Shown: positions 59,294-64,000 of the stretch, piece by piece
Numbering within the stretch: position 1 is the first letter of the stretch
How the letters are laid out: the number at the start of each line of letters is the position of its first letter
Source of the DNA: Wylensekiella montiformis
GTDB taxonomy: Bacteria; Bacillota; Negativicutes; Selenomonadales; Selenomonadaceae
Reading direction: 5' to 3'
Assembly: GCF_009697385.1 (NCBI RefSeq)
Contig: NZ_VUNL01000001.1
Coordinates: 62,001-126,000, forward strand
Length of the DNA stretch: 64,000 nt
Notes under the pieces: generated by a model
Databases searched by the model: none
Seen by the model: the letters and a program-made list of their open reading frames with translations, nothing else
What the model was told of the DNA's origin: nothing
Position numbers and translations under genes: made by a program

Positions 59294-61243
59294 TCAGTCT
59301 TTTTTGTAATACCGGCACTCATAGCCATCTGCTCGAAGAATCAGCCCCGGTGCCCATGGCGGTGTGCGCCCCATTTTATCGCAGACTTCCTCCAATGAGG
59401 ACTCCTGCTCTGCCTCAATAATCAGTTCATCATGGACGTGCATGACGATTCGCGCATCCCCAAGAGTCTGCATGGCATAGCAGAGCACATCTCTGGCTAC
59501 TGCTTGAGTGATATTTTCCACCAGCTTACCAGCAAAAGTCTCGATGCGTTCCCACTTCTTGGCAGCACCACTGCCCATATAAGTGACGGAATCGCCACCG
59601 AACCGATTCTCACCTATCCGTGGCTGCACATAGGATAAATGCCTGCCGCTCGGCAGTTCAATGAACAGCATGCCACTCCGGCAGACAAACTGTATGCCAT
59701 GAGTTTCCGTAGTGGTTTTCTTCTTCACAGCCTCCTTGGCGGCCCTGTCCACATCCCACCAAAACTTCACGATATTAGGATTGGCCTCCCGCCATGCGTC
59801 AACCAATGGCTGAAGTTCATCTTCCTTCATGCCAGCCTCCAGTGCTCCCATAGCCTTTAAGGCACCGACGGAGCCGCCATAGCCACAGGACAAAGTTGCC
59901 TGCTTTCCCTTTTGTCGAAGTTCACCGTTCTGGCCATGCTTTACCACTGGCACATGAAACATCTTTTCGGCACAAGCGCAGTAAATATCACCGTTATTGG
60001 CAAAAACATCCAGTACCCACTGCTCCCCTGCCAGCCATGCCAGTACCCGGCACTCAATGGCAGAGAAATCGGCCACAATGAATTTATAACCTGGTTTCGG
60101 CACAAAGGCTGTGCGGATAAGCTGGGAGAGCACATCCGGCACGGAATCATACAGAAGATGCAGCGCATCATAGTTTCCCCGCCTTACCAGCTGACGGGCT
60201 TCATCCAAATCTAGCATACTGTTTCGAGCAAGATTTTGTAACTGTACCAGCCGCCCTGCGAACCTGCCACTGCGATTGGCTCCGTAAAATTGGAAAAGGC
60301 CACGTGCCCTGTCATCTGCTCCAGCCACATTGACCATGGCGGTGTATTTCTTGACGCTGGATTTAGAGAGTTGCTGCCGCAAGGCAAGCAGTTCATGTAC
60401 CTGCCCCGTAGTCTCCTTAAGCAGGCGTTCCACCTCTGATTTTGCCAGTGAATCCACGGATATGCCGTTACTTGCCAGCCATTCCTTGAGCTGGATTGGA
60501 GAGTTTGGATTTTCCAATCCTGTGATGGCCTGTGCACGTTTAAGATTCTCCTCCGTACACTTCTGACTGATAGCTATGGCATTTCGCACCAAAGCCATAT
60601 CTACCAGAATGCCACAGTCATTGATTTCCTGATCCTGATGGTATTCCCGCCAAACTGAGTCTGGCACAGGAAACTTGGCCAGCCGTTCCTTGATGGCAAG
60701 TTCCACTTCCACATCGCGACAATTGTATTTTTTGAACAGCTCCCACTTATCTGGGGCATCGGCGGGCAAGTTACGTTTGCGGCCACCATTGGTCTTGGTC
60801 GGCTTGCAGGGACAACAAAAGTAGCGGATAAGGTCTTGTCCTTCTGCCATTTTCTGCTGCTCCAAGCCCAGCACCGCACCTACTGACTTCAGCGACAGCG
60901 GCAGTCCCATATAGGCAGACCACACCATAGAACAATACCACGATGCCGGGTCTAGAAACTTCCCCTCTGCCAGCAAGCCCTTATCCTGCAGGAACCTGGC
61001 AATACAGGTACGCTCAAAGGTACAATTAAATGCCCACTTTGGGGTCTTATCATCCAACAGCGCCGACAGAATTTCCTGCGGCAATTTCTCTCCATGGGTG
61101 AAGTCCACCACATGAACAGCACCGCCATCCACCGAATAGCCAAAGAGCAGGATTTCAAAATCCGAGCTTGCGGCGTATTTATACACCCCGGATTTTGATA
61201 AATCCACGCTGCTGAATGTTTCAATATCTATGCTTAAAACCAT
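59294..61243 (-). CDS. Family A DNA polymerase with 3'-5' exonuclease domain
   Basis: 649 residues. The exonuclease domain begins at MVLSIDIETF (Asp6, Glu8) and includes FNCTFERT and the YNCRDVEVE segment; the polymerase domain has motif A VADFSAIECRVLAWLAGE, motif B ...RQKGKQATLSCGYGGS (K-x6-YG type) and motif C MHVHDELIIEAE near the C-terminus. It replicates the phage chromosome. AGGAGG 7 bases before the ATG at 61243 decides the start; a TTG six codons upstream overlaps that site. Confidence 0.94.
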   Translation of the reverse strand: MVLSIDIETFSSVDLSKSGVYKYAASSDFEILLFGYSVDGGAVHVVDFTHGEKLPQEILSALLDDKTPKWAFNCTFERTCIARFLQDKGLLAEGKFLDPASWYCSMVWSAYMGLPLSLKSVGAVLGLEQQKMAEGQDLIRYFCCPCKPTKTNGGRKRNLPADAPDKWELFKKYNCRDVEVELAIKERLAKFPVPDSVWREYHQDQEINDCGILVDMALVRNAIAISQKCTEENLKRAQAITGLENPNSPIQLKEWLASNGISVDSLAKSEVERLLKETTGQVHELLALRQQLSKSSVKKYTAMVNVAGADDRARGLFQFYGANRSGRFAGRLVQLQNLARNSMLDLDEARQLVRRGNYDALHLLYDSVPDVLSQLIRTAFVPKPGYKFIVADFSAIECRVLAWLAGEQWVLDVFANNGDIYCACAEKMFHVPVVKHGQNGELRQKGKQATLSCGYGGSVGALKAMGALEAGMKEDELQPLVDAWREANPNIVKFWWDVDRAAKEAVKKKTTTETHGIQFVCRSGMLFIELPSGRHLSYVQPRIGENRFGGDSVTYMGSGAAKKWERIETFAGKLVENITQAVARDVLCYAMQTLGDARIVMHVHDELIIEAEQESSLEEVCDKMGRTPPWAPGLILRADGYECRYYKKD

Positions 61244-61306
61244 TTTGTGCCTCCTATGCAAAAGGCAGCGACCCTAAAGCCGCCGCCCTGCAAAACTTAA
61301 TTACTT

Positions 61307-61858
61307 TTAGGACAGGAAGTCCTCATCTGCACCGTCCAAAGCGGTGAAATCATCCGTGGCACTGGTATGCCCGCCCAAAGGCTCACCATCCTTAACCTTC
61401 TGCAGATTATTCAGCCCACAGGCAACGCCCTTGTTGCCGTTGCTGTTAAATGCATAAAGGGAAATCGAGGCACGGACATAGCAGCCACTATAAACCTCGT
61501 TCCTATCCAGAATAGGACGCACGGCACGGTCGACAATCTGCGGAGCCGTTTTGCTATTGGCATTGATGAAGAAGGCATCCTTATATGCCTCATCCTCGCG
61601 CTCCGTATCCCCATCACGGAGAGGCAGTTTCAGTGCAGCTTTGTTTGGCTTCTTGCCGCCAAACTTGCCAATGCCTTCGGTGATAGCAGCCTCAACGGCC
61701 TCCTCAATAGCCTTTACGGTCTTCTTGTCGCTCTTAGGGATGATGAGCGATGCAGAATACTTAGGCTCCCCGCCATTGATGCTGGCAGGCTCCCACACAT
61801 GCTCATAGCTGAGACGAACGATACCGGTAATAACCTTAGTTTTGCTGTTGTTAGCCAT
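61307..61858 (-). CDS. DUF2815 single-strand-binding-like protein
   Basis: 183 residues: TGIVRLSYEHVWEPASINGGEPKYSASLIIPKSDKKTVKAIEEAVEAA is the DUF2815 start, with an OB-like pattern and acidic tail (TDDFTALDGADEDFLS) typical of SSB-like proteins that contact partners with their C-terminus. Located directly between DUF2800 and the DNA polymerase, the standard trio of these phages. The start overlaps the DUF2800 gene by 8 bases. Confidence 0.87.
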   Translation of the reverse strand: MANNSKTKVITGIVRLSYEHVWEPASINGGEPKYSASLIIPKSDKKTVKAIEEAVEAAITEGIGKFGGKKPNKAALKLPLRDGDTEREDEAYKDAFFINANSKTAPQIVDRAVRPILDRNEVYSGCYVRASISLYAFNSNGNKGVACGLNNLQKVKDGEPLGGHTSATDDFTALDGADEDFLS

Positions 61859-62984
61859 TTTCTTTTTCCTCCAAATTCGTAAACTCTGAACCTACATCTA
61901 TTGCCGGACGCTTGTCGCTCTCAGGCACAAGCGTAGGCTTGCCTTGCGGCTTAATAACCAAGCCGCCTAAGACCTCGTTGAATGTTGCCTTGCCCATTAG
62001 CTTTTCCATACTGGTAAGGGTGATGAGCTTGTGCTCGAAGATATCCTTAAAACCTGCTGCCTGTGCGGCTTCGACCACCTTTTCTTCGTCAGCATATTTC
62101 CTGACTGAACGGCCTGCCACAAGTTTGTAACCCTGCCATTTCTTCCCATGGTTGACTGCTGCCTCAAGGGCATAGGCCGAAACTGCATTAGCCCACTTGA
62201 CCAGCTCCGGCAGTCGAGGCAACAGGTCTGCTATCTCCTCATCTGTTAATAGTGGTGGCAGGCGAAACTCATCCTGCGCCACAGTCAGCTGGGCTTCGGC
62301 TCTTGCCCTGCAACGGGGAGACGCCCGGCAGAACTGACACCAAACACCTGCCGCAAACTCGCCTTCACCCTTAAATGCCATCTGTGCTCTGGGCTTTACC
62401 GTTTTCTCGGCCCAGGTCATAAGTTCATCAGCAGCGATAGACCAGGTGGACACGTTCTCACGACGGGGCTGGTAGATGGACATTCTGACCTCGGTTACAT
62501 CATAGAGACTGCCAAACATGGTCAGTGCTCCCAGCGCATAAAGCATCATCTGCGGATTGTGCTCGGCATCCACCAGCACCCCAAGACCATATTTGAAGTC
62601 AATGACGTGGAGAATGCCATCACCTACAATAAGGCAATCTGCCGTACCAAACGCCTCCGGCACGAATTCCTGCAAATCCAGCCGCTGCTCGATGCACACC
62701 ATAGCATTGGGTATTTCCTGCATCTGCTCCAGCACAAAGGCCACATAACCATCAGCGCATTCTTCCATCTCATCAGAATCAAAATCCGAGTGAGGCCGAC
62801 GGCTCCGGCGTTTCAGTGCCTTCTTCAGCTTGTGCTCACAAAGAGCATGAGCAGCTGTTCCTTCTTCTGCCGCCTCCCCAGCAGAGTTAGGAAACTGCGT
62901 TTCAAGACTTGCTGACGGTGTACAGTGGATAAGCCATCGGTCTGCCCCGGAGGGAGACAATTTTGCATGTGCTCTTGCCGCCAT
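61851..62984 (-). CDS. DUF2800 nuclease-like protein
   Basis: 377 residues. LSPSGADRWLIHCTPSASLE at the start, EEGTAAHALCEHKLKKAL, then FGTADCLIVGDGILHVIDFKYGLGVLVDAEHNPQMMLYALGAL, the PD-(D/E)xK core (Asp in TADCL, D-x-K in IDFKYG), and a Cys cluster CQFCRASPRCRARAEAQL resembling the iron-sulfur site of Cas4/AddB nucleases. It probably processes ends during replication or recombination. GGAGG is 8 bases before the ATG at 62984. Confidence 0.88.
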   Translation of the reverse strand: MAARAHAKLSPSGADRWLIHCTPSASLETQFPNSAGEAAEEGTAAHALCEHKLKKALKRRSRRPHSDFDSDEMEECADGYVAFVLEQMQEIPNAMVCIEQRLDLQEFVPEAFGTADCLIVGDGILHVIDFKYGLGVLVDAEHNPQMMLYALGALTMFGSLYDVTEVRMSIYQPRRENVSTWSIAADELMTWAEKTVKPRAQMAFKGEGEFAAGVWCQFCRASPRCRARAEAQLTVAQDEFRLPPLLTDEEIADLLPRLPELVKWANAVSAYALEAAVNHGKKWQGYKLVAGRSVRKYADEEKVVEAAQAAGFKDIFEHKLITLTSMEKLMGKATFNEVLGGLVIKPQGKPTLVPESDKRPAIDVGSEFTNLEEKENG

Positions 62985-62985
62985 C

Positions 62986-63312
62986 TCAAAGCACCTCCGC
63001 TTTGGCCTTGAGGGCTGCATAATCCTTAGGGTCTACTGCTGAAAGCTTTGCAGCACCAAAATACTGCAGGAGTTTACGCACCTCGTCTGTATGCCCAGCG
63101 CTGCTTTTCTCGGCCAAAACTGCCCGGACTTCTTCCAGCGTCACCTTAGGCTGAGCAGGCTCAGTTTCTTTTGCCGCCTTTGAGTCCGATACTGCCTGCT
63201 GTTCGCCAGCATCGCGCAACAGATAAATCGCCAGCGTTTCCAGCCCCTCGGCCAGTTTGTGCATGCTGTCCACTACGCTTGCCAGCGTTTGCATTTCATC
63301 TTGCTTCATCAT
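62986..63312 (-). CDS. Conserved phage early protein of unknown function
   Basis: 108 residues: helical N-terminus, then the stretch VTLEEVRAVLAEKSSAGHTDEVRKLLQYFGAAKLSAVDPKDYAALKAKAEVL, a conserved module often found beside DUF2800 and resembling the small helical domain of phage proteins that pair with recombination nucleases. Function unknown. AGGAGGTACCGCAA precedes the ATG, which overlaps the stop of the 31-residue gene upstream. Confidence 0.75.
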   Translation of the reverse strand: MMKQDEMQTLASVVDSMHKLAEGLETLAIYLLRDAGEQQAVSDSKAAKETEPAQPKVTLEEVRAVLAEKSSAGHTDEVRKLLQYFGAAKLSAVDPKDYAALKAKAEVL

Positions 63313-63404
63313 TTGCGGTACCTCCTCAGAATTTTCCTTGCGGCGTTCCTTGCTATGAGGCTGATAACCAAAAGGACTGCCGCTGCATACTTGGAATTTT
63401 GCAT
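63309..63404 (-). CDS. Very small membrane protein at the head of the early operon
   Basis: 31 residues: MQNSKYAAAVLLVISLIARN followed by a strongly basic end (about 20-31). One hydrophobic helix (about 7-18). AAGGAGG 8 bases before the ATG makes translation likely, and the stop TGA overlaps the ATG of the next gene. It is the first gene behind candidate promoter C. Membrane association and basic end suggest a regulatory or lysogen-sensing peptide, but no function is known. Confidence 0.55.
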   Translation of the reverse strand: MQNSKYAAAVLLVISLIARNAARKILRRYRK

Positions 63405-63424
63405 TTCACATTCCTCCTTCACTA

Positions 63425-63456
63425 TAAAGAGGACATTTTTGCCCCCTTTGGTCACC
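63425..63456 (-). promoter_or_regulatory. Candidate phage promoter, copy C (GGTGACC-N14-TGTCCTCTT)
   Basis: Minus strand GGTGACC (63456-63450), 14 bases, TGTCCTCTTTA (63435-63425), 22-30 bases before the 31-residue gene. The TGA stop of the sigma-like gene lies inside GGGTGACC, so coding sequence and promoter overlap. Confidence 0.68.
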
Positions 63457-63988
63457 CTTCGAGCAATTTTTTCTTCAAATAATTTAAGATGCGCACTTTT
63501 CTCTTATGAATGCCTGTCTTTGAACGTCCTGTTCTAACAGCAGCATCGCGCTCTGTTTCGTCACCAATCAGTACGCCCAGCAGGTCATAGTCTTCATCAT
63601 CCAGCTGGTCTATAGCTTCATGCAGTTCCTCTATTGCCACCTTTTTAAGGTAATCTTTCGCTAAATCCCTGTGACAGGGGACATCCTTGATACCATCCTC
63701 TTCCATACGATTCAGCGAATACTGCCTATACACTGGATTAGTACAACCATCACAAATGCCATCGCACTGAGAAGTTCCTTTATAGATGCAGTCCAAGCTA
63801 CGCTGTTCAGCTTTTTCCTCACTCCACTGCGGACGCATGATCAGCTTGTAGAAATCTTCTGACACCGGCACATAGAGGCCACGCTCTTTAATGTAGTAAA
63901 ATCTGTGATACTTGCGCTGCCAACGCTTAAACTGCTTTTTCTCCACCATGACGATTTTGTTGCTGACATAAATGCGAACCATATCCAT
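63452..63988 (-). CDS. Sigma-70 region-4-like phage regulator
   Basis: 178 residues. The C-terminal about 60 residues (LHEAIDQLDDEDYDLLGVLIGDETERDAAVRTGRSKTGIHKRKVRILNYLKKKL) are a region-4-type helix-turn-helix; the centre has a Cys cluster (CIYKGTSQCDGICDGC, about 66-81) that may bind zinc or an iron-sulfur centre; the N-terminal part is basic and aromatic. No clear region 2 is visible, so it is either a partial sigma or an activator. The 3' end overlaps promoter C. The ATG at 63988 has AGGA 8-9 bases before it. Confidence 0.75.
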   Translation of the reverse strand: MDMVRIYVSNKIVMVEKKQFKRWQRKYHRFYYIKERGLYVPVSEDFYKLIMRPQWSEEKAEQRSLDCIYKGTSQCDGICDGCTNPVYRQYSLNRMEEDGIKDVPCHRDLAKDYLKKVAIEELHEAIDQLDDEDYDLLGVLIGDETERDAAVRTGRSKTGIHKRKVRILNYLKKKLLEG

Positions 63989-64000
63989 GATGCTGTTCCT

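Larger units (their letters stand above)
22636..64000. mobile_element. Siphovirus-type prophage, right end outside the window
   Basis: Continuous set of phage modules: serine recombinases at the left end, holin, tail, tape measure, major tail, connectors, HK97 capsid, ClpP-like protease, portal, terminases, HNH, replication genes, antirepressor and a sigma-like regulator. Nearly all genes run on the minus strand with tight overlaps, and all late genes are full length, so it may be functional. The left junction should lie between the dxs-like gene and the first recombinase (about 22482-22636); I could not identify an att core because the right end is not present. Confidence 0.93.

Overview
The window holds about 22.5 kb of chromosome from a Gram-positive-lineage anaerobe followed by about 41 kb of a siphovirus-type prophage that runs off the right edge. 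A three-subunit-type succinate dehydrogenase/fumarate reductase linked to a two-subunit class I fumarase, an ArlRS-like two-component pair, strong AGGAGG ribosome sites, several TTG starts and the prophage gene types all point to Firmicutes. Negativicutes (a Selenomonas/Mitsuokella-like species) is my best guess, but this is inference from gene content only.

Host region, 1-22.5 kb. On the minus strand: fumA-fumB-sdhC-sdhA (sdhA is cut by the left edge); a house-cleaning operon (CofE-like protein, RNase PH, RdgB, YfcE-type phosphodiesterase); two thioesterase-type genes; murI; the Ser/Thr symporter sstT beside two tRNA-Ser genes; an orphan rmlD overlapping a sensor kinase/response regulator pair; and a LysR regulator. 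On the plus strand: a lone dhaL, gltX, three tandem tRNA-Glu genes (the substrate of GltX) and a TSUP permease. The region ends with a tandem pair of 1-deoxyxylulose-5-phosphate-synthase-like genes, one intact and one lacking its 5' end.

Prophage, 22.6-64 kb, almost all on the minus strand, read from right to left. At the right is a sigma-70-region-4-like regulator, followed by the replication block (DUF2800, DUF2815, family A DNA polymerase, Bro/KilA antirepressor, DUF4406, D5-type primase-helicase, VRR-NUC nuclease, SNF2 helicase). Then come an ArpU/DUF1492-like regulator, HNH endonuclease, a probable cos region and the small terminase. A cargo block sits between small and large terminase: ParB-methylase fusion, amidase, C5 methylase, a virulence-related protein, DUF4314, an amidoligase, a gamma-glutamylcyclotransferase and small proteins. 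Next come large terminase, portal, ClpP-like protease, HK97 capsid, connectors, tail genes with a -1 frameshift site, tape measure, tail/baseplate proteins and holin. At the left end is a recombination cassette: HTH/zinc-finger protein, SHOCT-like protein and two large serine recombinases.

Most interesting are two sets of repeated regulatory elements inside the prophage. Three copies of GGTGACC-N14-TGTCCTCTT, always with the same spacer length, stand behind the sigma-like gene, in front of the antirepressor and in front of the recombination cassette, two of them just behind terminators. They look like promoters of a dedicated phage regulon. Separately, four copies of an ungapped 40-bp element, three with an upstream TGTGTATACA palindrome, precede the cargo transcription units that hold the amidoligase/cyclotransferase pair. 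Three plus-strand genes of visibly different base composition (39.6, 41.6 and 51.5 kb) are inserted against the direction of the late operon and look like moron cargo.
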